Assembly: GCA_963920665.1 (NCBI GenBank)
Contig: OY987267.1
Coordinates: 10,850,001-10,914,000, forward strand
Length of the DNA stretch: 64,000 nt
Direction: 5' to 3'
Origin: Straminergon stramineum
Taxonomy: Eukaryota; Streptophyta; Bryopsida; Hypnales; Calliergonaceae
How positions within the stretch are numbered: the stretch's first letter is position 1; every line of letters starts with the position of its first letter. Positions 22,837 through 36,600 of this stretch are shown piece after piece. The notes beneath the pieces were generated by a model, which searched no databases, was not told the origin of the DNA, and saw only the letters and a list, made by a program, of their open reading frames with translations. A program made the translations under genes and the position numbers.

Positions 22837-23361
22837 TAAGGTAAACCTGCCTATGACAAGCAGAATGAGTGTTTTGCCCTATTACAATAAGCAAAAAAAC
22901 TCAGAGTTTTTTCCATACAAAGATAACTGAGAGAAAAGAAGAGAGCAGTTGAAATTTTATTTTTTTGACAAAGTATGAATTTCTTATGAATTTTTGAAGT
23001 GTGATTACCAATTGGCCCAAAAGAGTCTGTAGACTATCCCAAAACCACCCAAAAGTGTATGCATGATGGCCACCCTACCACCTAAAGCAGTCAAAATATT
23101 TCATAACACGCCCAGAACATGCAAAATGAAAAAATCACTTGCTTTGCTGAATTTACACTGAAAAGCTAGAAGTTCCCCAAACAAACACTAATAATTACAT
23201 CACCATCACCCAAGCCATTGATTTTGGTCACTAACCAACCTAATGTAGTCCTAATCTTTTTAATTAGAGAAAGTCTGTCATTTGTTGATGTAAGACTCTA
23301 ATGGGTCATTTCCTAGGTGCATGTCATGGATGGTTTGCTTGTCATAGGCAAGTTTACCTTA
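22837..23361. mobile_element. TAAGGTA-type TIR element, 525 bp
   Basis: The ends TAAGGTAAACCTGCCTATGA (22837) and the inverse ending at 23361 pair over about 25 bases with one mismatch. It shares its interior with the 20802-21277 copy, to which it is the longer relative. I could not identify a target duplication. No coding capacity. Confidence 0.82.
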
Positions 23362-24522
23362 TGTTACACACTACAATTTTTTTCATATCTACTTTTGTAG
23401 AATATATATATATATATAAAGGTTGTTTGAATGAAAACATTTCAAATTTGTATTAAGTTTTGTAACATCATCCCTACCCCCATTCACCACACCTCGGCAA
23501 GCTGGTTTTGGCATGGGCTTGAAGCAAGGGCACCCCCCACTATCACACTAGAAGTTGATTTTAGAACATCAAGCATGTCTAATTTTGCCTAGCATACCCG
23601 GGAAAATTTTGAGTGAGCTTGATGTCAGTGTAGTTATGAATGTTGTAGGGTGCAAGGAGAAAATTTGGGGGTTGAGGTGGTTGATCCCACCGCATGCATT
23701 GGATCCATAGTTGAGATCATAATGGGAAGGCAAGGAGTCAACACTTTATAGTGATTGTGGTGAAAATGCCAACCAACAATGGGGAGAATAAGAACCATAA
23801 CGTCCTAGATTTCTAGAGTGTCCACCAAGCCAAGTTCTCTGGAGGGATCTCACTGTGAGGGTTGCTATTATGTGAACTTAGGAACATAAGTCCATAAGCT
23901 TAGAAGGCTATATATCTATGTTATTGGTGTCTACATTATGAAAATCTTCTATGATTATAGTGTAACTATATTATAGATGTTTATGTTATAAACACCTTCA
24001 ATGATTGTAAAATATCTACTTATACATATACTCAAGGCTCACATGCTTGCATTTTCATGCTTACACACTAGCACCATTGAATCTCACTTCCCCCACAGTG
24101 TAGATGCTCTAAATCAGTGTAATTTCTAAAAAATGAAATTCTACACTGACACTAATTTTGCACCCTCGGACACTGATAGGACAAATCAGTCAATACTCGC
24201 AGTCCTGGGTTCAATTTGACTCAATCCATAGTGAATTTAGAAGCCTTGGATTCTTGGGGCTGACTGACTGACAGACATTTGTACATAAATTTCTTCTTAC
24301 ATTTGACTTAGTCAAGACTGATATGAACATAGAAAATCATTAAAAAAAAGATAATAAAAAACACATAGAAAATCACATCTGTTTATATGAAAAGTATGAA
24401 GAGTCTGCTCCTTCACATGCCTGGCCGGGACATCACGCACCCTCAAAGCATGACATGGAAGTCAGAAAGTACATGAACCAGTTGGATGGCATGTAATAAG
24501 AGCATCGTCCGTCTGTCCAACC
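23362..24522. other. Gene-free stretch with an (AT)n tract
   Basis: A short (AT)n microsatellite lies at 23402-23418. No gene or element with defined ends is visible. Confidence 0.4.
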
Positions 24523-24661
24523 TATAAAAAAAAGTAGACAAACCTATTACCAACCTCATTAGCACAATCTGAATAATTATCTCGGGGCCAACTCCAAGAA
24601 GGGTGCACATCATTTTATTAGGTGTTCATGCTTGTTTCATGAATCAAAACTGAGTGGAATT

Positions 24662-24741
24662 GCCAGGCCACTTGTGGCTGGTAGGCTTGTATTTTTTCCC
24701 TTGCAATGAAATTCCATTTCATTTGTGTCAAAAAAAACAAA
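24662..24741 (+). mobile_element. LINE 3' end, strongly 5'-truncated copy
   Basis: About 80 bp ending in an A-rich tail. It matches the last part of the longer LINE fragment that follows it, including GGCCACTTGTGGCTG and a GCAATG...ATTTCATTTGT run before the tail. It lies between two copies of a 16-bp sequence (24646-24661 and 24742-24757; one mismatch), as expected for target-primed insertion. Confidence 0.78.
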
Positions 24742-24757
24742 AAAACTGAGTGGAGTT

Positions 24758-25419
24758 CCTTTTAAGAGGATCTGGCTCGAAGTTTGCACAACTGTGCTGT
24801 GGACCCTGTGGATTCAGAGAAATGATATGGTCTTCAACAACACACCATGGACTCCAGAACGTTTGCTCACACGCATCTGGAGGGGACTCATTGACTATGG
24901 GAGAGCTGAATGGGCAAATGCATGCAGCTCCAAACATAAATTGGTGGCCTCGCAGCGCAAGCTGCTCGATGCCTTTGAAAAGAAGAGGTGCAAATTTGAT
25001 CTTTTTGTGAAGATGTGGATGGTCAGCCTTCGAAAAGAGGAGATGCAAATTTGATCTTTTTGTGAAGATGGTGGATGGTCAGCCTTTGAAAAGAGGAGGT
25101 GCAAATTTGATCTTTTTAAGAAGATGGTGGATGGTCAGCCTAAGTGGAGAATAGTGGGACCTGAGGCAGGATTTGTGTTCCAACCACCATGAAGGGAGCT
25201 GGCACGGCGGAGCGACTCACCTTGGCGGGTCACTTGAGGCTCCTTTGCCTCTTCCTGCGCCTGGCCTGGCTTGCCTCCACTGTCAGTTTGTCTTGTTTTG
25301 TTTGCTTGTTTGTTGTCTTGGTCTGTCTTGGTTCTCCCATCAGGCCACTTGTGGCTGATGGGCCTGTATTTTATCCCTCTGCAATGGAATTTGTTTCATT
25401 TGTTTAAAAAAAAACTAAA
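24758..25419 (+). mobile_element. LINE fragment encoding the end of a reverse transcriptase ORF
   Basis: Carries the C-terminal end of a plant non-LTR retrotransposon polyprotein: open to a stop at about 25054, with FKRIWLEVCTTVLWTLW then IQRNDMVFN, the typical block downstream of the RT domain. After the stop there is a 3' UTR containing the short stem CCACTTGTGG and an A-rich tail. It is bounded by AAAACTGAGTGGAGTT (24742-24757) and AAAACTGAGTGGAATT (25420-25435). It is 5'-truncated and dead. A 55-56-bp unit is tripled near the end of the ORF. Confidence 0.8.
24971..25137. repeat. Tandem repeat, three units of 55-56 bp
   Basis: Units at 24971-25025, 25026-25081 and 25082-25137, each starting GCCTT and containing GTGCAAATTTGATCTTTTT (second unit ATGCAAATTTG). 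The first unit lacks one base. The reading frame of the LINE ORF ends inside the repeat. The close similarity suggests local duplication after or shortly before insertion. Confidence 0.9.
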
Positions 25420-25883
25420 AAAACTGAGTGGAATTACATTTTTTCGATTTAAATTGCAATTTCTGTAAAATTTTGAAGTGGGTCTGCCCTGAGATTACAT
25501 AACCTTTTGTAGAGTGGAGTCATCAATGTCTTGTAAACAACATATAATGGTCTTTTTGTGTATCCAAGGGTACTTAAGTGTTCACCATTAAAGAATTGAT
25601 ATGCTATCCCTAGTTGACATTGGTGTTGTAAATTTGTCAAAAAAATGAATGGATTTAGATGAATTTTTGGACAACATAGGGATCAAAAGTAGGATGACAC
25701 AATTAGGCAACCAATGAAAGTAGGTTAGTCTACTTTATATTGGCCCTCTACATGAATTTCTAACTTTTGACTTGTATACAATTAGAACTTGAAACCTATT
25801 CCATTGGAAGCACATCCAAAAGTAATTTAATAAAAGGCGGAAGAAGATTTAAAAATTAGACATTAGACAACTACTTCAAAAAG

Positions 25884-27397
25884 TAAGGTAAAAGTAAAAA
25901 ATAGAGAGGTTTTGGTGTAGCAAAATTTGGCCATTGACACTCCATGTTGACAAACAAATTTACCAAGATTTACTATGATTTACCAAGATAACTATAATTT
26001 CTAACCATTTATAATATCACGGTTACCAAAGCAAAATTTGGTCATTGACACTCTACTTTTGGTGCAAATTGGAGTGCAATGTGCATTGGTAACCGTAATT
26101 TGCTAAGACCACTGTAATTTTTTAATCTTTTGTTAGCTTTTCAAGTGGTTTATTTTCTTTGTCCAATGTCTAAATTTGAGTTTTCTTGCACCTATGCCAA
26201 GTACATTTGAATATGCTTTTAATGATAAAAACATGAAGTTCTAATTACAAAGTAGTGAAAAGATAGAGTTATATTTGGCTAGCTTATTCTCAAGTCCCAT
26301 TAGGGCATTTTCAAGTCACAGTCCGCTATGTAGCCCCATGTAATGGAAAAAAAGCAAGTCTGGTCTAGAGGCTTGTTTGAAGGTGCCCCTTAGTTTTTAG
26401 TGTCTTTTTTACACAAATGAAAGGAAATTTTTTTTCAAGGAAAATACAAGCAAACCCCAACTGAAATATAGGTTGGGATGCATTAACCAGAGTAAAAGAA
26501 AAACAAAGCTACACCATAAATACAATGGGGCCTCCCACCACCTAATGGTATAGGATTCATGATAGGGGCCCCAAGATTCAAGCAGGTTTAGGTTAGCTTT
26601 AATTGCCTCAATCCAAGTGAAATTAAAGTGGACAAATTTGCATTAGTTTCTTACTTGAATTTACTTCAACACTAGAAAAGGGACCCTTTTTCTAGAAAAT
26701 ATTTGAAGTTCATTGAATTTTAGATGAAATTGACTTATTTTAGATAATTTTATAGATGAAAGTACATAATTTATGGATTTATGAATAAAAGAGAATAATT
26801 TTTTAGACTTGACTACAATCTCGGGTTTGCGTGTTGCCATACCAAGGAAAAAATAAAACAAAACCATTACTCAATTCAAGTCAAACCACCTCCTCAATTC
26901 CATTATATGACTAGAAAGATGTGGCCCCATGACCAAGATAGTCACCCAAATATTGCATTTGATTATTGAACCAATAGGTGCATTCTTTGTTTCTATAGTT
27001 AACAATGAAACCATCCATCAAACCTTTTAGATCTACAACATCCTTGTAGGGTTTATATACCCATTGTGGATACTCTAAAGTAGTAGAAATTTCCTCAATG
27101 TCTTGGATGATAATGATGGTATAAGTGTTAGTGACTGCAATAGAAACTTCTACCTTTTTAGCCTAAATTCATCACACGTTGTGACTCTTTTAGGCCTAAG
27201 TGTTGTAGCCATGTTAAGAAATATTATGACCACTTTAGGTGAGTAAGATGACCATCTTGAATACACTTTTTGTTGATTTGGTGGTAATCCAAAGACTCGT
27301 TTGGGCCAATTGGACAACACACTTCATAAATTCATACCAAATTCAATGGCAACAAAGCAAACCAATCATTTTATTTGCGATGGGTTGGTTTACCTTA
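25884..27397 (-). mobile_element. Probable long TAAGGTA-family element, inverted orientation
   Basis: The right end GGTTTACCTTA (to 27397) and the adjoining 150 bases, including GGGCCAATTGG and CACTTCATAAATTCATACCA, are the reverse complement of the left end of the 22837 copy. The left end is tentatively GTAAGGTAAAAG at 25883. If correct this is a 1.5-kb copy, the longest in the window. Read on the minus strand, about 26907-27150 contains an unbroken coding-like stretch with no family match. Confidence 0.45.
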
Positions 27398-30300
27398 GTT
27401 AGTGATAGTTTTTTTTCTCTTGGAAAATTGTCATCAATTTGCACCAAAATAAGGGACCTTGCACCATGCTCTTAGAACATAAATAGTAAAATCTTGGATG
27501 AGATTGCCAAAAAACTTCAAATTAAAAAAAATCTTAGATAAAATCACATGATTGTGGATGAAAAAAAAATTATGGATATGTGATATTTTCTATCCAATAT
27601 GTGGATGCATGTTGAAATTTTAAGCACCAATATAACGTCTAATATCACCACTTTGACACTTCACAAAAAATGAAGAAAAAAATCCCTGGTTAGTGAGGGT
27701 GTCTGACCCACGTAATGTAACTTACTTTACTCCTCATCATGTAAGTGACATGAACAGTTGAAATAAATATTTGTGTCCTAGACCATATGCATACAGCCAG
27801 CTGCCTAGCTATTACTGGTACATAGAAATTGAAATGGGTAGTACAAAAAATCCCACAACTTCCAATAAATTCTTCCTTCCTATAAACAAGAACAGTGTAA
27901 CCATGAGGCTCTATTGTAGGGTATAGTATTATTTATATTGTCTGTTATGTTGATTATTTAGTATGGGTCCCCTTAATAGCCATATTCACTGTAGAAGGTA
28001 TTGTCACAAATAAATAGCTACATGTTTCTAGACAAATCTTATTACAATTGTTTTTAGTGGAAATTACTTTGTCTGAATAGTCTGTGATAAAACTAGAGCA
28101 ACAATAGACACTTTTGATCAAATAAATTGGAAATTTGGCATCAAATAAAATACTAGCATGGCTTCATATCTCAAGCTCTCAAAGAGAAATCTAAAATATC
28201 AGATTTGAAAAAATAAAAAGCAATGAGGTAAGCGAAGGTTACAACCATCCAAATCAACCATCAAATAATACTTTCTACACATCCAAAACTAAATTTAGAC
28301 CACCTTCAATTGGTCTCAAGTAGAGCATATACCCTACCTTATGCAACTAATTTAAACCTCTAATGCCCTATACATGAATATTTGAATACACTACCATCTA
28401 CTATGATATTCCATTGCATATTGCTTAGATCCTTGGTTTGTTAAAAAACTTGTATGTTCAATTTTTTTTTTCTTTTAAAATTTTTCCTTGAATTAAACAA
28501 AATTTAGAATATTATCTAAGATTCAAGGCATTTTCTATATTGAAAACAAAATTTCAAAAATTTAGACATTTTCAAAACCAATATAATTTTCTAACTTTAA
28601 GGCCCTTGAACTATGGTTCTAGTCAATTCATTTATAATGGCTACCCAAACCTTTTGCTAATAAAGTCATAGACTTGATTTTCCCTAGTGATATCTCAACT
28701 ATCCATCCAAATTAAGTAAAAAACGTAGGACAAGCTTTTTATATGTAGAGCTTTTACATGAAACTCTAAATTTCAATATACATGACCAATATCCTTTATA
28801 CTCCCTATATCCCAAAATGATCTTTTAGTTAAAAAAAAATATTCGGGATTTGAGGCTGAAAATAAAATTATCTCAACCCATTTTGAAGTATATTAAGAAG
28901 TTATCAATTCACTAAACCTTCTAAAACAAAAATGATCATTTTTGAGCAACCAAAAGATCATTTTAGAACCAAAAAATTAAGAGGAACTAGAAGATAACTT
29001 TAGAAACAAGGGCCTAAATCTTTAAAGTAGGTCTTACTAACCATAATGCAATCTTGGAATTTGCTTATCTAGGGGCATTGTATTCGAACTACAACTTGTT
29101 TTGAGTCTCGATTGCTCGTTACCAATTCCCGATGATTGAGACATTTTTGAATGATCCTTTGTCTGTGGCTTTTGAAATCAGCTCTCTACTACACACCCAC
29201 TAAACTTCTAGAAAATTGTAATTTTTCAAATCTGATTCAAATGTCCTATTTGAAGCTCTAATGAGTGGTACTCAACTTGAAAAGAATTTTGGCTACTAAA
29301 AATCTTTAGCTATAATGTTGCAATAGATATGGAGTAATTGTATATATTTCCAAACTTATAATGATAATGAAAATTCAAAGGCATACTAGACTTAATCTAA
29401 AAGTGAACCCCAATTTATAGAAGGGATGTCAAAGGCAGGTTTAATTATAAATATTACAAAGAAACATAATACTAAACTCCATCAGATCAAGTTTGGGTGC
29501 TTCAACAAGCTTTATCATGTATTTTTTTCAACTTTTAGCTCATGGTCCCTCATTGCACACACTTTACAATTAATTCTATTATAATCTCAGGGATTAGAAC
29601 ACACCCATTCAACCTAAATCAAAGGATTTTTGAATCTTCTACCTCCACCCTACCACACTTTCAAGTGATATTGCCCAAGAATTAGTTCCCTTGTCCATGA
29701 TTTGAGTTGAATTCTACAAGTTCTCTAAATCAAAAAGTATCAATATTAAACACTTCAAGTACACTAGACTCTCCACGCAAGCTTGCAAATGCTTGAAATA
29801 GACTTGCAAAAAGAGATTCAATGGCAAGTGTTCTCATAGTCATTGTCGCCACCATTTCAATTATATTTCCCCAATTCTAGTTTCTTTTCCTAGCAAAATT
29901 TTGTTGCCTTTGATGAAAGGTCTTGCCATTGTAACTTGTAAGACTTAATTCAAACCCCAAGTCAAGAGTGTGATAGATTTTCAAAAAGTGAATAGAAATT
30001 TGCTAAAAAATTATAATTTCAATCGATGTCCATTTTTTTATAGTTGATTAAAGTTCCCCTCTCCTAAATTTGGCAGTGGCTTATTACCTTTTTAACTCTA
30101 AAAACTTTTTTGTCTCATAAAAGTTCCAAATGCTTGGTTTCTTAACTTTTTGGAAAGCTAACTTTCAAATACATCTTATCCAAATTTTGACTTCCAATCT
30201 TTTATAATTACTTATCTCTGACTTATTGGATTTGAGACTCTAAAATCCAACGATAGATCTATACTTCTTTATTTGCCACCCTTATCTTTTACTTCTTAAC

Positions 30301-33300
30301 TCCACACTAACATTCCTATAATTTTTTAGAAAGACAACAATTTAGCACACCTACACACCAAATCTCAAATCTATATACTTTTACAAGCCTTCAATTCTAT
30401 AGTAACTAACCATCTTTCATCCTATCATGCATAACTTTCACATATAAACTCCAAATAACATAAGTTATAATTTCTTGGAATCACAATACAAAAGAGAATA
30501 TTTTTGTAGATTTCCATTACAAAACTTGTAAACAATTCACCATGGCTCTCCAAATACTCAACAAACAAAAACTATATAAGGTAGGAGGAAGAAGGTTGTT
30601 TCTTATCCCCCTTAGCAAGTGGGCTTCAACCCATATGATACCATATGGACCAGATTCCATTTGCTAGCCATCTATTTTGCTTCCATAATTCTCTCTATAT
30701 CTCATTTGTGGAGTTACGATTCTTCAAAATTCAAAATAAGGACTAAATAAGTTTTACCTTTCATTTCAAGAACTTAAACTAGCCTAAATACTATAAAATA
30801 TGAGACTATCTCAAATGAAGAAAAATACGAGAATGGGACCCCATAGTCAATGTACAAAGGCGATAAAATCCTTGTAAAAACAAAATCAATTGCCAAGTTG
30901 TTGATTTGGTTGGATATTTAAAATTCTATTGTCTAGTCTTGTCCAAGTTCAAGCTCCATAGGACTTGTATAAAGATGATGCAAAAAAGTTGTACAACCAA
31001 CTTGTTAACTACCCCCCCAAGGTGTGATAAGATGGAGGACACCCAAAATAGATTAACAAACTCTATCATTGAATCAAACTCTCGTTTTCATACAACTCCT
31101 TTCTTTTATCCCTATTCAATTTCTTTCAGTAAATTCAATCATACTAAATCGAAATAACGATAATAAACAATTTCACATAATGGAATAATTTGCATTGCAA
31201 CCTCACATGATAAACACGAAATTTTAATGCCATGAGTTACAAGTTTAGGAAGCATATTGTTCCTGATAATGTTCAAATGTGCAATACTTGAAGTTATATG
31301 CTATCATGCATTAGTCCACATAAATGTTCCAAGCAAGGTTCCAAACGGTGCTTCCATCAATGGAATTATTGTTATATACAACAATGCAACTTTGAGTACA
31401 ATTGTCCAATAGGAGGAAAAGATAATACAAAGGACTAAAGAAATCATTACCAAAAAACTTAGTAGATCAAAGAGTGGATCCTTGGAACTTGAAAGGATTC
31501 TTTGCATAAGACCTACCAAGACATCTTGTGATATAAATATGTCTAGATTAATGTAGAAGAAATTTGGTCCCTTGGAATAATACCCCAACTGAGAAGTTGT
31601 AGAGGCATTGTTACGTGTTGTAACCAAAAGATTATGCATCAACTTTAAGAGAACAAGTGGAATCAAGCATATTTAATAGCCACAAATCCTTGTTGTCATT
31701 GCTTTGAAACTTGGCAACGTTGACAATACACCTGTCATCTTTTAACTACTCATCAAACTTGATGCTTCAACAAGATAAGCAAAGTTTCACAAAATGTTTT
31801 GCAAAAATGGATTGAATCCCAAATTATGCCCCAAAGTCTACGATGTACTTGCAATTCTTTGGATTTCTACCATCTACAACATATAGTTAAACATCCAATC
31901 CACTTGTGACAGCTAAAAATTCCCTACCCATGTCATAGCATGTATATCAAAAAATTGTAATCTTTGGAGGATAACACACACTTGTCAAAACCATCATGAT
32001 GATAATGCCTTCAATTGTATAGACAACCACTTCCATAATGTCATCATCCAAATTCACTTTAGTATGTAGTGGTGTATCTAGATAAACTCATTGAGAACCT
32101 CCAATCTAAAGACTTTTAAAAGATTGTTGTCAATATATGCTCTAGTAAGTACACCTTTGGTCAACTACACTAGTAGGTCTAGGTTAGAATCCACCCCAAA
32201 TAATGGCACTTTGGCTTTTGGAGGCATTTGTGGTGATCTTTGATAAGGTGGGGAAAAACAAACATGATTTGCAAATTCTATTGGTAACTGGACATCATGT
32301 TCATTGACCACAACAACTTCCCTATATCACTCAACAAACTGTATTGGATGAAATACAAAACTTTGTCCTCTCACCTCTTACAAGCTTTCAACTATCATTT
32401 CCAAAATTTTATACTAAGGTGGGAGCACCCAAAAGCATCAATATAAGTAATTCAACATAGTTGGAGGCATCTTTTCTTTAAAATTATATTTTTGTTGTAT
32501 TAGCAAATGAAAATCCTGAATATTTGAAAAAGAAATTAGATTTCTCCAATGTCATACGTAATTTCTATGATTTTTCAAAGTGCTCGCCCTCTAGACCAAC
32601 TCTAAACTCTGCAAAAATCAACTGTCAGCAAATCACAATTAAGTATGTGTCCTTCACATGTATCAGCCAATTGAAATTAAACATATGGAGGATGCATTCA
32701 CTAAAATCTAGGGACACATTTAGTAATATCTTTAGTACACGGATGGGTTTAGGAGCACTAATAGGTGTTCCTACCTTACATTTGCGTCTTTTGATTGATC
32801 CAGTCAAGTCCATCAATCAATTTGCCAAAGTTTGGGCCATAGAACTTACATCCATATTTTAAGCTCACTGAAAACGCAAACTTCAAGCACATTTACCAAA
32901 ATGGAGTAACACAAACACCTGCATGTCACTTCAGTACTTACAGATGTACTAAACTCCATATTTCCAGACGTCAAATACAAGTCTCTTTTAAAAATAATTA
33001 AGAAATTATAGAGATATACTGTAATTTGCAACAACCATATAATATATGGTTGGATACCATGTATGTATACAACTTGAAAATAAATGTAATATTACGTTCA
33101 ACTTTGGAGGAAATCCATGTATATCTACACAGGGATTATTCTACTACAGAACAACTTGTGACACAGTATTTGCTAAAGAGAAGATAACATTGCATCTACA
33201 CCTAAATTTGCGACAATAAGAATCGAAACATGATTTCAATGATTATATAAAATATTTATGTGGGGTCATCTCGGTAGACACGAGTGGATTTTCACGTAGA

Positions 33301-33698
33301 TTCTTGAAGTATACATTTCTTGGACAACATATAACACTACGAAATTTCAAGCGCTAAGAATAGTGTCTTTAGGCAAGAAGGTGGTTTTCGACATTGGTTA
33401 CAATTATTAGTTACCTTAAAAAGAAAATTTACTTTCAACCAAAAAAATTTCTATAGTTCCGATGATTCGAAATTGAGGAATATGGATAGAATGTGGTTTA
33501 TTCATTTGAAAATAAGAACACTGGAAGGATGAGATGCTCGTCATTCAAGCGATGCATTGCTCCAATCCAGGAAGAATTCCCTCAAAAATCTCTGAAAGAA
33601 ACAAAAACAAACTATAAACATGGAAATGCTTTCATAATCCTCGTGATATCACCCAGGTTTCGGGCAATAAACAGAATCGAGGAACAAATCATACAACT
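27398..33698. other. Long gene-free stretch, AT-rich
   Basis: About 27430-27700 is the second copy of the repeat described at 19960-20265. A possible Stowaway-like element lies near 28799-28985. An open frame of 120 codons at 31304-31666 on the minus strand encodes a hydrophobic product I do not recognise; stops surround it on all sides and it may be a transposon relic. I see nothing else with defined structure. The end near 33698 should include the 3' UTR of the valyl-tRNA synthetase gene. Confidence 0.4.
28799..28985. mobile_element. Possible Stowaway-like MITE
   Basis: Begins TACTCCCTATATCCCAAAAT, much like the CTCCCTC-type ends of plant Stowaway elements with a TA target. AAAATGATCTTTT recurs inverted near 28965, but the right terminus is poorly conserved. 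Tentative. Confidence 0.3.
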
Positions 33699-36600
33699 CT
33701 AACTACTGATCAGAAGTCTCTCAAAATTGACCGTCGCCTCGTTGACAGTTTGAAGCTCAGCAGAGAGCTTTGCGGCCCTTGATTGATTATCTTCACGCAC
33801 AGCTTCTGGAACTTTCTCAGAATACCCAGAAATGTTTGTTTTCTTTCCGAGGGCTTCCAGCTGCCTGTTGGTGATCCGACAATTGAGCATTAAGTCAGTT
33901 TACAATAATTTCTACAATTCTTTCAATACAAAATCCATCAAAAAATGGCCAAAGCATGGACTAGACAAATTACCTAATGAGGCCATCACGTTTTTTCCCC
34001 AGTCTAGAGATCTCCACGTTGGGATCAACCACATTGCGAAGCAACAGATACACTGTCGTGCTCTCATCCACGACAGCCACAGCACATCCGAGGGGTGCTT
34101 TTTCGATTTCTTGGAAAACCTGCGTCAAAGTAGTCACTCCAAACCTGAGACTCCGAACTAATTAATGCACACCGGAAACATCATCAAACATTGATGACAA
34201 AACATGAAACCATCGTGACTACCAAGTAAACATTCTGATTTGACTAAAATGCACGTCCAAGAGCTGCACCTTCAAAATTAAGTGAAGAATGCTCACTCCA
34301 TCAAAGCTGGTCAAGTCTAGATGCAATACTTCGGGTGAATAACTTATTTTTCCAACAACTCTACGGCGACTGTTGGATACAAATACCTTCACGGAAGAAG
34401 CCAGAGAAAGAGTGGCAATTTCATTTCCTCCATTCGTAACCACCTCAACAGACTTCTCAGAGCGACACAGTACAAAAAGCTCGGGCCTGCCATAGTAACC
34501 TTTAAATTTCAGGACGAAAATTTGTCTGACATGGAACGAACACTTTCCATTTAATGTTTAGAAATGAAAATCCAGGGCGGACATATTCGTTGCCTTGTTC
34601 AGTATGGCCTAGAATTCAGACCAAGAAATTCACGTCAAATTGCAAAGAAAGAGGTCTAATTTAAATGCAAATAACAGATTTGCGAAATGCAATTCTGAGT
34701 TTAACACTGTAAGATGTGCCAAAATGAGTACCTCAATTTAGGTTGTAGTTCATACGCCATTCGCAGTGTCCGAGTCGCTTTCGCAACTGCTTTGATCAAT
34801 TCCATCCCAGCCTCGGCCTCTTCATTGGCCCAATCCTGACCAACAAACCATAAATTGATGGTGCTATAAAGATAAAATAATTAATGCAAACTGAATTTCT
34901 AAGCAACGTTCAGTAAAGAGAGGAATTCTGCACAGCTCTATGCCGTGAAAACCTTAATATGTAAAGCACGTGCTCTGTTTGAAAGTGTAAAACGCACCAA
35001 GGGAGTTTACCTGATTAACAGCTGGGTACTCGGCCAAACAGATGGATAACTTGGGTTGCCTTCCTTCCTGTTGAGGAAGCCGCTGCCACAATTCTTCCGT
35101 CAAATACGGCATAAACGGATGCAGCATGCGAAGACCCGTATCCAGACACAACCACAAGGTGTCCCTTGTTGCTCTCTTTGCAGATTCGTCATTTCCGAAC
35201 ATGGTTGGCTTAATCACTTCAATGAAAACATCACATAACTCGTACAACCACCAAGAATGCAGGGAAGACGTGGCATCCGAGAATTGATAACTCTCCAACC
35301 CTTTAACAGTCTTGTCAATGGCTTTGTTGAGCACGGAGAGAATCCATTGACAGCTCTGGGGAAGTGATGCAGTATGAATGGTAGCTGAGGGAACAAAATC
35401 AATTCCAAGGTTCGTAATGGCAAAACGAATTGCATTCCAGAGCTTGTTGCACCACTGGCGGTATCCCACCACACGCTGAATGTCAAGGTTGATGTTCACT
35501 GCCTGCACCAGAGGATCCACCGGAGCACAATTTACAAATTTCAGTCAAACATTCAAGGACCGAGCCAACTTCTTAAAAAAACCCCACCGTAGCTAGATTG
35601 TGATATTAAAATCACTCTTCACCAACGGGCCTCTGCATCCAAAGTTAATCTGTAAATGAGGTCCACAGCAGTACACAGAAGAACCGTAAGGTACGAGGTA
35701 CAGAAAATAGGAAAACAGAGTGATCCACCTGAACAGTGTAGGCCACCAGCGCAAAGCGAAGGGCATCAGCTCCACATTCGGCAATGCCGTTAGGAAAATC
35801 AGCGTTCTGCCCAGCCTTTGCCTTCTCCACTTCACGGGCATCAAGATTGCCTTGCTCAAGCCGCTTATGCAAATCTTCCAAAGATACGCCATTGATAACT
35901 TCGAGAGGATCAATCACATTCCCGAGGGATTTCGACATCTTCCTGCCATGGGCATCCCTAACCATGGCATGCAAGAAGACCTGGGCAGAAACAAAGGCAA
36001 AGTGGTGGCATTACAGTCCATCCAAAATTAAGAACACATTTGCACAATACAAAAATACACGTGGAATGTTCCAATAGACTTGACCCTAGGATTACAAGGG
36101 TAGTATACCTGCTTAAAGGGGCTGACACCCGTGAGCTTGAGACCCAACATCACCATGCGAGCAACCCAAAAAAACAGAATGTCATGCCCTGTTTCAAGGA
36201 CAGATGTAGGATAGAAAGCCTTCATGTCCGGGGAGTCTTCAGGCCAACCCAGGACGGAAAAGGGAAACAGACCCGATGAAAACCACGTATCCAGAACATC
36301 AGGATCCTGTTCCAATGTGAAATTCTTCCCTGCAAACCTCACTTTGGCAACACTTTCTGCTTCCGTTTTGTCCCGCGCTACAATCCAATGATCCGGGAAA
36401 GCTCCAATCTCGGTCCGCGCATCCTCCTCCACAGTAGCATACCATGCAGGCACTCGATGCCCCCACCATAACTGCCGGGAAATACACCAATCCCTGATAT
36501 TCTCAAGCCATCTGTGCAAAACACAAAACTTCAGAATATCAAACACCCATGCAACAAGCACTCCATATCCCCCTGCACAAGTATATCCGAAAACTTAGCA

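Larger units (their letters stand above)
24523..25738. mobile_element. TAAGGTA-family element interrupted by LINE sequence
   Basis: The outer parts (24523-24661 and 25436-25738) align with the uninterrupted element at 42136-42556. Shared stretches are AACCTATTACCA near the left end, the run up to TTTCATGAATCAAA, then after the insert TTTTTCGAT, AATTGCAATTTCT, and GTCTAC near the right end. The terminal pairing is AAAGTAGAC against GTCTACTTT. LINE sequence with its own target duplications occupies 24662-25419. Confidence 0.75.

Noticed and set aside
24179..24240. GGTTCAA-containing stretch as a tRNA gene
   Set aside because: No acceptor stem or anticodon arm can be folded around it.
31304..31666. 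120-codon hydrophobic frame on minus as a membrane protein gene
   Set aside because: Surrounding sequence is stop-rich in every frame, there is no splice context that I can build on, and no family match is apparent.
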